A DNA stretch of 64,000 nt, from contig JBHENC010000001.1 of NCBI GenBank assembly GCA_046262295.1, forward strand, positions 558,001-622,000, given 5' to 3'. Positions 54,474 through 63,165 of this stretch are shown here, piece after piece. The notes under the pieces were generated by a model, which did not search any database, was not told where the DNA came from, and saw only the letters and a program-made list of their open reading frames with translations. How positions within the stretch are numbered: position 1 is the stretch's first letter; the number at the start of each line of letters is the position of its first letter. This DNA is from JBHENC01 sp046262295. Its GTDB lineage: Bacteria > Acidobacteriota > Blastocatellia > Pyrinomonadales > Pyrinomonadaceae. The translations under genes and the position numbers were made by a program.

Positions 54474-54519
54474 ACTGCCGGATTTAACTCGATCCCGAAT
54501 TTTTGAAACGGAGACGATA

Positions 54520-55377
54520 GTGATAAATAGACTCAAGCGCAAAAACGACTTCACGCCAAACGACGCCGCATCAGGATACCGTAGCGTAAATACTTTTGCC
54601 GGTGCTCAAACAATCGTGCCAGAGTCATCCGGCATAAATCACGCGCAAAATTTCATCAAGCCCGTCGCCTTCAACGGACTGCTGACCAACAAACTGCTGA
54701 TGGCCTTGCCCGGCGAGGAGTTCGCGCGTCTTCTTCCGCATCTCGAACCCGTCTCCCTTTCTTGCGGTGAAGACCTGTACGGGGCAGGAGAAAATATCCG
54801 CGACGTTTATTTTCCTGAGAGCGCCGTGCTCTCGCATCTCTATTTTTTGGAGGACGGTAGCACGACTGAAGCCGCCATGATTGGCAAGGAGGGGATGACG
54901 GGGCTTTCCACCATCTTCGGCTCTCCTGCGCCGATTCACTATACTCAGGTCATCGTCAACGGCACTGCCCTGAGAATGAGCGCGGATGTTCTCAAGCAGG
55001 AGTTCGCACGCGGCCAGATCGTGCAACGCCTGCTCCTCACTTACGCGAGCGCACGCATCGCTCATCTCTCTCAGCGTGCCGTCTGCAATGGCCGTCATAC
55101 GGTGGAAAAGCGTCTGTGCAGTTGGTTGCTGATGATTCATGATCGCGTCGGGGACGATCAATTGCCGCTCACGCACGAGCGCATTGCTCATCAACTCGGC
55201 ACGCGACGCGCAGGTATCACGAGCGCGCTCACCGCTCTCCGTGATGAACAACTCATTAGCTGTACGCGCGGCCAGATTCGCATCATAGACCGGCAGGGGC
55301 TGGAGATGGCCGCCTGTGAATGCTACCACACACTCAGCCAGCAGAATCTCACGCCGCTACAACCCTCATTGAGATAG
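54520..55377 (+). CDS. Crp/Fnr-family transcription regulator (first of two)
   Basis: 285 residues from a GTG with GGAG about seven bases upstream. A disordered tail of about 60 residues precedes a cyclic-nucleotide-binding-like barrel (LPHLEPVSLSCGEDLY; FPESAVLSHLYFLEDG) and an HTH_Crp domain (LTHERIAHQLGTRRAGITSAL). The canonical cAMP-contact glycine-glutamate pair is not visible, so the ligand is unknown. It may control the adjacent signalling genes. Confidence 0.85.
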   Translation: MINRLKRKNDFTPNDAASGYRSVNTFAGAQTIVPESSGINHAQNFIKPVAFNGLLTNKLLMALPGEEFARLLPHLEPVSLSCGEDLYGAGENIRDVYFPESAVLSHLYFLEDGSTTEAAMIGKEGMTGLSTIFGSPAPIHYTQVIVNGTALRMSADVLKQEFARGQIVQRLLLTYASARIAHLSQRAVCNGRHTVEKRLCSWLLMIHDRVGDDQLPLTHERIAHQLGTRRAGITSALTALRDEQLISCTRGQIRIIDRQGLEMAACECYHTLSQQNLTPLQPSLR

Positions 55378-55379
55378 CC

Positions 55380-56114
55380 ATGTCCGGCACGAATCAACCC
55401 TTAAGCGAAAATTGGCTTCTCGCGGGCTTGCCTCGTGAGGAGTACGAAAGACTCGCGCCTTATCTGGAATCCGTTTCACGCAGCAGCGGCGAGATTCTTT
55501 TCAGGCCGGATGAACAGCTTCGTGATGTTCATTTCCCAACCACATCCGTTGTTTCTCTACTCACCGATCTAAAAGACGGAACCGGAATGGAAGTCGGTCT
55601 CGTCGGGCGCGAGGGGCTGGTCGGCATCTCCGCGATTCTGGGTGGCAGTGAGACAAAGGTCGCCACCGTGCAGGCTTCAGGCCTGAGCTACAGGCTGCGC
55701 GCCAGTAAACTTCAAGAAGAGTTCAATAGAGGCGGGGAACTGCAACGCGCGCTCCTTCGTTATACGCACGCACTGATGGCGCAAATATCGCAATCGGTCG
55801 TGTGCAACGCGCGCCATGATATAGAGGGGCGGCTGGCGCGCTGGCTGCTAATGTTCCGAGAGCGCGTCGGCGCGGATGAGTTCGAGTTAACCCATGAATT
55901 TATGGCGAATATGCTCGGCGTGCGCCGCGCCAGCGTCAGCGAGATAGCCATCAAGCTACAGGAGATGGGATTGATTCATTACCATCGCGGCCACTTTACG
56001 ATTCTCGACCATCAAGGGTTGGAACAATTTACCTGCGAGTGCTACCCGGTGATTAAAGAGAAATTTGATAAAGAAAAACCTGTGATTCCAAGAGCTCCCC
56101 CAGCGTCTTCCTGA
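55380..56114 (+). CDS. Crp/Fnr-family transcription regulator (second of two)
   Basis: 244 residues from ATG 55380, two bases after the previous stop. The barrel (LAPYLESVSRSSGEILFRP; FPTTSVVSLLTDLKDG) and the helix-turn-helix (LTHEFMANMLGVRRASVSEIA) align with the first regulator, so the two arose by duplication. No conserved cAMP-binding residues are seen. The start avoids overlap with the previous gene. Confidence 0.87.
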   Translation: MSGTNQPLSENWLLAGLPREEYERLAPYLESVSRSSGEILFRPDEQLRDVHFPTTSVVSLLTDLKDGTGMEVGLVGREGLVGISAILGGSETKVATVQASGLSYRLRASKLQEEFNRGGELQRALLRYTHALMAQISQSVVCNARHDIEGRLARWLLMFRERVGADEFELTHEFMANMLGVRRASVSEIAIKLQEMGLIHYHRGHFTILDHQGLEQFTCECYPVIKEKFDKEKPVIPRAPPASS

Positions 56115-56138
56115 GAACAAGTACGCGGAGGGAAACAG

Positions 56139-56279
56139 ATGAACGAACGCATTATCAAGATCGCCCATCTCGTGGTCGTCGGAATCCTGCTGCTGGTAAT
56201 GATAGTCGTGATAGCCGCGCAGCAGCGTGCTGACACTACTCGACACGCTCAGGACTCGAAGCAGAGTAGCAGCCGATAA
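56139..56279 (+). CDS. 46-residue single-helix membrane peptide
   Basis: MNERIIKIAHLVVVGILLLV forms one transmembrane helix, followed by a short polar tail rich in Gln, Ser and Arg. GGAGGGAAACAG precedes the ATG. It is 24 bases after the second Crp/Fnr gene and probably co-transcribed. No family is recognised. Confidence 0.55.
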   Translation: MNERIIKIAHLVVVGILLLVMIVVIAAQQRADTTRHAQDSKQSSSR

Positions 56280-56499
56280 AGCCGCAACAAGCGGCAGAAC
56301 CCGCCGCGCCAACGCGAACGAGAATATGAAGGGCGAGATAAATCAATCGAGCCGTAGATAGCATTCGGGAAGTTTCCTGCTTTTTGCGGGTCGGGCGACC
56401 TCGTCACCGCGAACACCGCCGCCATCCTCCATAGATTCTTACCTCACACAAACACACACATTTCAAAGCTGACTATTACTATCGTGCCATAAGGCAATA

Positions 56500-56645
56500 T
56501 GAGGTGGTCTAAATTAACAGAACACAAAAACTCTCGCTAGCCTAAGCGAATGAGAAAATAGGCCGAAGAGTTCAAACAAGCAGCCGTGAAGAATATCCAT
56601 GATGGGCCATCGGTGGCTTCAGTCGCCCGCGAGTTAGGCTTGTGC
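56500..56645 (+). mobile_element. IS3-family left-end remnant, second copy
   Basis: About 145 bp match the left end of the 44955 remnant, including the terminal repeat. OrfA (from 56550) has an in-frame TAG after three codons but otherwise stays in frame (EEFKQAAVKNIHDGPSVASV) until similarity ends. The two copies are disabled by different mutations. Confidence 0.75.
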
Positions 56646-56736
56646 CATCAGCATCAAGATGCTTGTGCGATGCCATGAGAGCCAGCCGAAAATATTGAAA
56701 GTTAGCGCCCGCCTGACTCGTCACCCTTTATCTTGT

Positions 56737-56848
56737 TTATCTTTTACTCGCGCCCCAGAAGAAAAAGCAGGTGGACACGACGAGCGCAAGAGGCGCGACG
56801 AGTAGCGCGGCGGCGAGCGGCTGATTGCCCGCATTGATTTGCTCACAT
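56737..56848 (-). pseudogene. Duplicated 3' end of the MFS gene
   Basis: Read on the minus strand it encodes the last 30 or so residues of the transporter at 58356-59846 (NQPLAAALLVAPLALVVSTC, FFFWGA) and then stops. Copy 2 of the module lies between this fragment and the real gene, in the same orientation, so the module is flanked by direct repeats. Confidence 0.8.
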
Positions 56849-56962
56849 GATTGTCTTGAGCGCGCCGCCGGTCAACCGAGCAAACGCAACGCCACAGGCT
56901 GAACATTTCTTTTCGATGGTTGTCGCCGTACATCTTTTGAAAAGTTGCTCACCGAATTCAAG

Positions 56963-56991
56963 TTGACACTTCGATTTAGCGTAAGTAGCAT
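56963..56991 (+). promoter_or_regulatory. Sigma-70 promoter of module copy 2
   Basis: TTGACA (56963-56968), a 17-base spacer and TAGCAT (56986-56991), exactly as in copy 1. The untranslated leader would be about 190 nt. Confidence 0.7.
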
Positions 56992-57093
56992 AAGCGCGTT
57001 AACCGCTACGAGCGTATTCCGAACTCAACGCCACACGTAAGCCGTTTTAGGAGAGGCGGAATCAATCGGACTCTACTGATCCTTCTGCTCATC

Positions 57094-57185
57094 GGGAATC
57101 GTAGCGATGCTGTGCCGGACTCTGACTCGGGAGAAGATAGCTTCATCCGGCCCTCTTACGCATTAACCTCAGGAGAAAACCTATA
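57094..57185 (+). ncRNA. Conserved structured 5' leader, copy 2
   Basis: 92 nt matching the leader of copy 1 with three changes, all outside the GCCGGA/TCCGGC helix. The same AGGAGAAA ribosome site precedes the start. Confidence 0.5.
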
Positions 57186-57518
57186 ATGAACCAACTCACA
57201 AGGCCAATCCGAAAAATTGCCTTAACTGCACTGCTAATCTGCGCCTCTTTCGCCGGAGGACTAAATTTCGGAACAGCGATAGTTAAGGCTCAAGGACTCT
57301 GTAACAGGGGCAGCGCAGCCCAATGCAATAACCTGATTTACCTCGAGCATCGGTGTGATTATGGCTGCGCCGACGTAACAGGCTGCCCGTCTTCGCAGGA
57401 TAACCGGTGCTGCGAGTATTCTGAATATGGGTGTTATAGCCCGTATCCGGGGATGAACTTCATAGTTACGACTTGTTACAGCAATTACTGTAACCCCACT
57501 TACGACGCCGGGATTTGA
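57186..57518 (+). CDS. Cys-rich secreted peptide, copy 2 (intact)
   Basis: 110 residues: a signal peptide cleaved probably after KAQG (about residue 36), and a mature part of about 74 residues with ten cysteines in closely spaced groups (CNNLIY, CDYGCADVTGC, RCCEYSEYGC, TCYSNYC). Such a pattern suggests disulfide-bonded or metal-binding structure outside the cytoplasm. No family is recognised. The intact copy indicates that the disrupted copy 1 is the derived state. Confidence 0.7.
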   Translation: MNQLTRPIRKIALTALLICASFAGGLNFGTAIVKAQGLCNRGSAAQCNNLIYLEHRCDYGCADVTGCPSSQDNRCCEYSEYGCYSPYPGMNFIVTTCYSNYCNPTYDAGI

Positions 57519-57541
57519 AGAAAAGGAGGCCGAGACAGAAC

Positions 57542-58147
57542 ATGAAACTCAAAACCATTTCATTAATCGCATTGCTCGTGCTGCTCGCCGCCGGTGCTGG
57601 CGTGGCAACCAGCTTACGCTCTCACCGGAACAGCTACCCGGCTTACACCCTTCGCAGCCGAGTGACCGAATTTGACGAGAAAGGCGATAAACACACTTCG
57701 GAACGGATACTCTATGTGGCGAGCAGCGGAAACTACCGTATGCTTCACATCCGCGATGGTAGAAAGCGCGAAGACTTCTTCGAGCGTGGGCGTGGATTTT
57801 TTAGCGTCAACTTCAAAGATAAAAAGCTCGTGCGGCACACCAATGCGTCAACCGAAATGCCTCCTGTCCGTACTAAAGAGGACTTGCTCAATGGCCCTCA
57901 ATACAATCGCACGGAAACGCTGATGGGATTGACGGTTTATGTAAGGCGGATTGTTGATGCACCAAGTGGGCAGATGACTGAGGGCTATGATGCTCCCGAA
58001 CTCGGAGTGTTTCCGCTCAAGACTGTAAATTACGATCCACAAGGGAAACCTTACCTTGCCTTAGAACCAATCAGTCTTACCTTCGGCGAGCCTGACCCTT
58101 CGCTCGTCAAAGGCCCGGACTTTCCTGCGGAAGATGAAACGCGGTAG
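57542..58147 (+). CDS. Signal-anchored protein of the duplicated module, copy 2
   Basis: 201 residues, the twin of the copy 1 protein (192 of 201 identical by direct comparison). Differences cluster in residues 40-67 (for example Tyr51 to His and Arg57 to Leu), which may mark a binding face. ATG 57542 lies behind AAAAGGAGG. It follows the Cys-rich gene by 24 bases. Role unknown; co-function with the peptide is inferred from strict co-duplication. Confidence 0.8.
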   Translation: MKLKTISLIALLVLLAAGAGVATSLRSHRNSYPAYTLRSRVTEFDEKGDKHTSERILYVASSGNYRMLHIRDGRKREDFFERGRGFFSVNFKDKKLVRHTNASTEMPPVRTKEDLLNGPQYNRTETLMGLTVYVRRIVDAPSGQMTEGYDAPELGVFPLKTVNYDPQGKPYLALEPISLTFGEPDPSLVKGPDFPAEDETR

Positions 58148-58164
58148 CTGATCCATTTACTTCG

Positions 58165-58206
58165 AGGCGTTGCGCCGACAGCGATGTATGCTGAAGCGCA
58201 GCGCCT
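58165..58206. terminator. Hairpin after module copy 2
   Basis: AGGCGTTGCGC (58165-58175) pairs with GCGCAGCGCCT (58196-58206) with one G-T pair. It corresponds in place, not in sequence, to the hairpin after copy 1. Confidence 0.5.
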
Positions 58207-58355
58207 TGAAATGTTTGAACGTAATATTGCCGTGAATAGCCGCCATGAATATATGAATTGCATAAAGGTCTGATACGGCAAGCACCGTACTGATGGCGCA
58301 ACGCCATGCAAGCCTTCCGAACGAAGTGAAAATAAGCCGCCGGACTCATCCTCTT

Positions 58356-59846
58356 TTATACCGCCGATTGTTTTCTCGCGCCCCAGAAGAAAAATAAGGT
58401 GGACACGACGAGCGCGAGCGGCGCGACGAGCAGCGCGGCGGCGAGCGGCTGATTGCTCGCATTGATGCCCACCGCTCCGGCAATCGTCGCCATTAAATTC
58501 AAATTCCCGGCCTTGATCGAATCGGACAGCACGCCGACAGCTGCACGCGAAACCGTATCGCCGCAGGTGTGTATGATGACGATGTTAACGGCGACGGCGG
58601 TCGCGCGCACAAGCGTCGGCACACTGTTGATGAGAATCGCGTGAAACGGCGCATTGCTCACGAAGAGCAGCATCACAGAGAAAAAGACCGACGGCAGATA
58701 CACGCGCGCATCTTTTGATATAAGCGCCAGCAACGTCGGCACAACGCCGAGTAGCGTGCTGACGGCGCAGACCAAGAAATAACCGTTACGCCGTTTGGCC
58801 GCGATGCGATCCGCCAGCCACCCGCCGCCGAATGTGCCCGTCGCGCCGCCGAGCAGCACCACCACTCCGAGCGTAATCGCCGCGTTCGTTTCAGACATTC
58901 CCTTGTCTTCCACCAGCAATACGGTCGCCCATGTCGCAAACGCGCCGAGCGTGAAGGTGAGCGCCGTATATCCGGCGGTCGAGAGAATAAAATCGCGCGT
59001 GCGCAAAATCTGCCACACGGTCGGCCAGAAAGATTTGCGAACCGTCGCGTCCTGTGTGTCATCTGTGGCAATGGCTTGTTCGCGTTCCGGTTTAGCGTCG
59101 GTCGCGCCGCGTTGCGGTTCGCGCAATCGCCAGACGAGGACGGCGGCGACGAGGCCGGGCACGCCGACGATCATAAAGGCACGCCGCCAGCCGAAGAAAT
59201 GCGCGAGCACACCGCCGATTACAAAGCCCAACGCGAAGCCCATCGGAATCGCCGCCTGAAACACGCCCAGCGCCGTCGCGCGTTTCTGCGGCGGAAAATA
59301 GTCTGCGATCAAACTCGGCGTAATCGTCGAATAAGATGATTCGCCGACGCCGACAATGGCGCGCACAAACGCCAGCATGAGCGCCGCCCCCGATAATGCA
59401 AGCGTGACTTGCAAAAAGGGAACGTGAATTTGAATTGAAGCTGGCAGAAACGGCAGTTGATCCACAAGACCTGTGAAGACCGTCGCAATGCTCCAGACGA
59501 CGGCGGCGCTCGCCATCAGCCGCGTGCGTGCGTAACGGTCGCCGAGCCGTCCGAATATCGGCGCTAACACGGTGAAAGAGAGCAGTAGCGCCGCTTCTAT
59601 GTAGCCCAGTTCCGAATGCGTTAAATGCAGCCGCTCGTCTTTCAGCATCAAAGGGGCGACGGCGGGCAGAATCTGGCGATCTATGTAGTTGAGAAAATTG
59701 ACGAGCGAGAGCACGGCCAGCGCATAGTAAGAATAACGCGGAACAAGCGCCGCATGAGAATCGGTTGAAACGAAAGCGCCGGTGTCTGCGCTCGCTTTTA
59801 TCGTGGCGGTGCGTGTGCGTTCGGGTGGCGTTGCGGAATTGTTCAT
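58356..59846 (-). CDS. MFS transporter (spinster-like)
   Basis: 496 residues with about twelve membrane helices. NFLNYIDRQILPAVAPLM and GRLGDRYARTRLM (the loop 2-3 signature) and the later GWLADRIAAKR repeat mark the major facilitator family; the N-terminal form resembles spinster-type lipid or organic-acid carriers. The substrate is unknown. The start overlaps the next minus-strand gene's stop by four bases. Its 3' end is duplicated at 56737. Confidence 0.9.
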   Translation of the reverse strand: MNNSATPPERTRTATIKASADTGAFVSTDSHAALVPRYSYYALAVLSLVNFLNYIDRQILPAVAPLMLKDERLHLTHSELGYIEAALLLSFTVLAPIFGRLGDRYARTRLMASAAVVWSIATVFTGLVDQLPFLPASIQIHVPFLQVTLALSGAALMLAFVRAIVGVGESSYSTITPSLIADYFPPQKRATALGVFQAAIPMGFALGFVIGGVLAHFFGWRRAFMIVGVPGLVAAVLVWRLREPQRGATDAKPEREQAIATDDTQDATVRKSFWPTVWQILRTRDFILSTAGYTALTFTLGAFATWATVLLVEDKGMSETNAAITLGVVVLLGGATGTFGGGWLADRIAAKRRNGYFLVCAVSTLLGVVPTLLALISKDARVYLPSVFFSVMLLFVSNAPFHAILINSVPTLVRATAVAVNIVIIHTCGDTVSRAAVGVLSDSIKAGNLNLMATIAGAVGINASNQPLAAALLVAPLALVVSTLFFFWGARKQSAV

Positions 59847-60742
59847 CTGGCGAATGCCGCTTTCATAGTTAAAGTGTCAACGATTGCCGGAGTGATGTCC
59901 GCCAACGTTCGTATGCGTTCGCTGATCAAGCGGCGATGCGCGCCCCAGACAAGCGTCGGCACAAAATTGAGCGTGTGGTTGCGCGTTGATAAATCTTCGA
60001 TGTTGCCGTGATCGCTGGTCAGCAGAATGGTAGTTCGTTCGAGGTCTGTGTTTGCCAGCAGAGCGCGCACGAACGCGGCGAGATTGACGATGACTTCACG
60101 CGCCGCCTGCAAATCCTGAAGGTGGCCGATCTTGTCCGTGATAAAAAATTCGTAGAGCGTGAAACGATGCTGAGCGGTGATGGAAGCAAGCAACGCTCCG
60201 GCCTCATCCGGCGTGCGTAAGGGAATTTGCTCTTCACCGATATCAATCAAAGATTTGTTCGTAAAATCGTGGAAAAGCGCACGCCCCTGTCGCAAATCTT
60301 CGATGGTGCGAAAAAGCAATCCGGCGGCTTCGACGGCGACGGTCGTGGCCGACACCCAGCGCGGGCGCGTGTCGAAGAATCGTTTGGTATAAGCATTGGC
60401 GAAGATGTTCGGCGTGACGCCCGCGCGTTCGAGTTGAAGAAAGATCGAATGCTCGCGGATGATCTCGCGCATGGCTTCGTTGGGAAAACCCTGTTTGTGA
60501 TAGCCGAGCGTTGACGGAACATTGACGCCCGTCAAGATCGTGGTCTGCCCCGATGCACTCTGCGGCCTGCCTTCAATATTCATGCGCGCATCCGTTCGCG
60601 CTAGTTGGCCGTCAAAGGGCAGCGCGGGTTCTTCATCCTGAAAGACGGCGAGCGGCTCTGCGCCCTTTAGATTGTGGAATGGATTGAAAGCATCACGCGC
60701 GCCGATGCCTAGACCATCAATGAAGAATAGAATCACAGACAT
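59843..60742 (-). CDS. Alkaline-phosphatase-superfamily metalloenzyme
   Basis: 299 residues from ATG 60742; an ATG at 60766 would add eight residues. ILFFIDGLGIG opens the fold with the first metal Asp, SASGQTT is the nucleophile-loop region, and LTSDHGNIEDLSTRNHT is the second metal site. It resembles phosphopentomutase/iPGM-type metalloenzyme domains, but the substrate is unclear. It is part of the hemCD-downstream run. Confidence 0.8.
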   Translation of the reverse strand: MSVILFFIDGLGIGARDAFNPFHNLKGAEPLAVFQDEEPALPFDGQLARTDARMNIEGRPQSASGQTTILTGVNVPSTLGYHKQGFPNEAMREIIREHSIFLQLERAGVTPNIFANAYTKRFFDTRPRWVSATTVAVEAAGLLFRTIEDLRQGRALFHDFTNKSLIDIGEEQIPLRTPDEAGALLASITAQHRFTLYEFFITDKIGHLQDLQAAREVIVNLAAFVRALLANTDLERTTILLTSDHGNIEDLSTRNHTLNFVPTLVWGAHRRLISERIRTLADITPAIVDTLTMKAAFAR

Positions 60743-60825
60743 ATCAGCCGATACGTTCCACTGCAAACAACGCGCAAAAGCCAGCGATGAATTCTCGCCG
60801 GGTCGGAATAAATTCTATACCCGTC

Positions 60826-62253
60826 TTACCTGTTTGCCGGGCCGATATCGGGCGACGTTTCATGCAAAAGCGCATCGGGCAACAACCCGCGCTCGCGGTA
60901 AGCCTTCAACTTATTATGCAGTGTTTTCAGGCTGATACGCAGCAGCGCGGCGGCGCGCGTTTTATTGTTGGCGGTCTTTTGCAAAGTCCGCAGGATCATC
61001 TGGCGTTCGACTTCTTCGATGGGCGTACCGACGGGAAAGGTCAAAGTGTCTTCGCTCCAACGCACGCGCGTGCGCTGATCAACCGGATACGGCGCAAGAT
61101 GATGTCGCTCTATTTGTTCGCCGGAACAGATAATCACGGCGCGTTCGACGGCGTTGCGCAACTCGCGTATGTTGCCCGGCCAACTGTGCGCCTGCAAAGC
61201 TTCGAGCGCCGCCGGAGCGAGCGTGCGCGCCGGTCGTCCATGCTTTTCCGCCATCTGTTCGATGAGATGCTGCGCGAGCAACGGCAGATCGTCGCGCCGC
61301 TCGCGCAAGGGCGGCAACTCAATCGTGATGACGTTCAAGCGGTACAACAAATCTTCACGAAACGTGCCCGCCGCAATCGCTTCGTGCGGGTCTTTGTTGG
61401 TGGCGGCAAGCACGCGCACGTCAATGGAAATTTCCTGCGCACCGCCGAGCCTTCGCAAGCGGCGTTCTTCAAGAACACGCAAAAGTTTGGTTTGCAGCAA
61501 CGCGGGCATCTCCGCAATTTCGTCCAGCAATAGTGTGCCGGTGTCGGCCAGCTCAAAACAGCCGCGACGACGCGAGGCCGCGCCCGTGAACGCTCCCTTT
61601 TCATGCCCGAACAATTCCGACTCCATCAATGCTTCCGGGATCGCCGAGCAATTGATGGCGACGAACGGCGCGTTGCGGCGCAGGCTCAAAGTATGAATCG
61701 TGCGCGCGACGAGTTCTTTGCCCGTGCCGGATTCGCCTGTGATTAAAACTGAAGCGGAAGAGGGCGCAACCTGCTCGATCAAAGCGTAGATGCGGTGCAT
61801 CGCATCGGAGCGTCCGATCAGCTCGCCAAAGGCCGTGCGCTCGCGCAATTGCCTTTGCAGTGCTTCGGTTGTGCGCCGCATGTCGTAAATCTCAACGGCG
61901 CGTTCAACCGCGAGACGCAGCTTGTTCGTGTCAAAGGGTTTCTCGAAGTAGTGATATGCACCTTCTTCTCTGACGGCGCGCAGTGCTGTTGAGATAGAGC
62001 CTTGACCGGTTAAAAGTATGACGGCGATTTCGGGATGATGTGCGCGAATTTCGCGCAGCAATCCGAAGCCGTCGAGGTGCGGCATCGAAACATCGGAGAT
62101 GATAACGGACGGTTCAAACTCTGCGGCGCGTGCGAGTGCTTCGATGCCGTTAGCCGCCGTCGCCGTCTCGAAGCCCCACGCGGCGAACAATTCGGCCAAG
62201 CTCTCGGTGATCGCCGCTTCATCGTCAACAATAAGCACACGTCCGGTTGGCAT
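60826..62253 (-). CDS. NtrC-family sigma-54 response regulator
   Basis: 475 residues (an 18-base longer GTG start at 62271 is possible). Receiver with VDDEAAI and the phosphoacceptor in IISDVSMP; AAA+ domain with GESGTGKE (Walker A), the sigma-54-contacting GAFTGA and LLLDEI (Walker B); a Fis-type helix-turn-helix ends the protein (NKTRAAALLRISLKTLHNKL). It would activate RpoN-dependent promoters; RpoN is encoded in the same window. No sensor kinase adjoins. Confidence 0.94.
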   Translation of the reverse strand: MPTGRVLIVDDEAAITESLAELFAAWGFETATAANGIEALARAAEFEPSVIISDVSMPHLDGFGLLREIRAHHPEIAVILLTGQGSISTALRAVREEGAYHYFEKPFDTNKLRLAVERAVEIYDMRRTTEALQRQLRERTAFGELIGRSDAMHRIYALIEQVAPSSASVLITGESGTGKELVARTIHTLSLRRNAPFVAINCSAIPEALMESELFGHEKGAFTGAASRRRGCFELADTGTLLLDEIAEMPALLQTKLLRVLEERRLRRLGGAQEISIDVRVLAATNKDPHEAIAAGTFREDLLYRLNVITIELPPLRERRDDLPLLAQHLIEQMAEKHGRPARTLAPAALEALQAHSWPGNIRELRNAVERAVIICSGEQIERHHLAPYPVDQRTRVRWSEDTLTFPVGTPIEEVERQMILRTLQKTANNKTRAAALLRISLKTLHNKLKAYRERGLLPDALLHETSPDIGPANR

Positions 62254-62285
62254 AGAGGAAAAGTTTACCACACAGCGAGAGACGT

Positions 62286-63137
62286 TTAAGGGTGCGCGGC
62301 GAAGTATGCGCTGATGGCGCGGGCGAGGGCGGGAACGGTGGATTCCGTCGGCTGAATGTCCGTCCGCAAATTGAATTCGGCGGCGGCCTGCGCGGTGATA
62401 TCGCCGATGCAGGCGACGCCGACGCCGTTAAGTAATTCTCGCAGATCATGTGTGTCGAACAACTGCGCGAAGTTTTTGACGGTCGAGGCGCTCGTGAACG
62501 CGATGCAATCAACTGCGCCACCTGCCAATAGTGCTTCGACGCGCCCGCGCTCGGAAGTTTCAGGCCGCACCGTGCGATAAGCCGTTGCTATATCAACACG
62601 CGCGCCGACGGCTTCCAGCGTGCGCGGCAAATAATCCCGCGCGACGGCGGCACGCGGAATCAAAAAGCGCAGGCTGGAAAGATGCTCGCGCCCGCCGACG
62701 AAAAGCTCCAGCGCCGCGAAGACGCCTTCAGCTTTGAACTCCTGCGGGACGACATCCACGTGAACTTGCGCTTCGCTTAGACGCTCTGCCGTCGCCGCGC
62801 CGACCGCGCAGACGCGCGCTTCGTCCAACTCCGTGATGTCATGTCCGAGCGTTTCCAGACGCCGCAAAAAAAAGTCCACGCCGTTTGTACTCGTGAACAC
62901 GATCCAATCGTAGCCGTACAAGTTTTCAATCGCATCGTCCAACTGCGCGTAACTTTCCGGCTCGACGATCTCGATGGTCGGGCAGGAAACGACACGCGCG
63001 CCGTCCTGCTCGAGCGCCGCAACAAAGTCAGCCGCCTGCGCGCGGGCGCGTGTGATGACGATGGTACGATTCGCTAGAGGCTGCTTAACTTCGCTCGATG
63101 CCGGATAATCCGCACCTGTTCGTAAACGCTCTGCCAT
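62286..63137 (-). CDS. hemD: Uroporphyrinogen-III synthase
   Basis: 283 residues in the bilobed HemD fold (TIVITRARAQAADFVAALE; WIVFTSTNGVDFFLRRLE; AFTSASTVKNFAQ). It closes and inverts the linear tetrapyrrole to uroporphyrinogen III. Sequence of this family is poorly conserved, but the position 28 bases after hemC confirms it. An N-terminal stretch of about 20 residues precedes the fold. Confidence 0.9.
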   Translation of the reverse strand: MAERLRTGADYPASSEVKQPLANRTIVITRARAQAADFVAALEQDGARVVSCPTIEIVEPESYAQLDDAIENLYGYDWIVFTSTNGVDFFLRRLETLGHDITELDEARVCAVGAATAERLSEAQVHVDVVPQEFKAEGVFAALELFVGGREHLSSLRFLIPRAAVARDYLPRTLEAVGARVDIATAYRTVRPETSERGRVEALLAGGAVDCIAFTSASTVKNFAQLFDTHDLRELLNGVGVACIGDITAQAAAEFNLRTDIQPTESTVPALARAISAYFAAHP

Positions 63138-63165
63138 AAGAGAATCTTGCGGCGAAGTCTGTTTA

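Larger units (their letters stand above)
56280..57185. other. Gene-poor accessory stretch
   Basis: About 900 bases holding only fragments: the IS end, the MFS 3'-end copy, and the promoter and leader of module copy 2. Nothing else coding was found. Confidence 0.5.
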
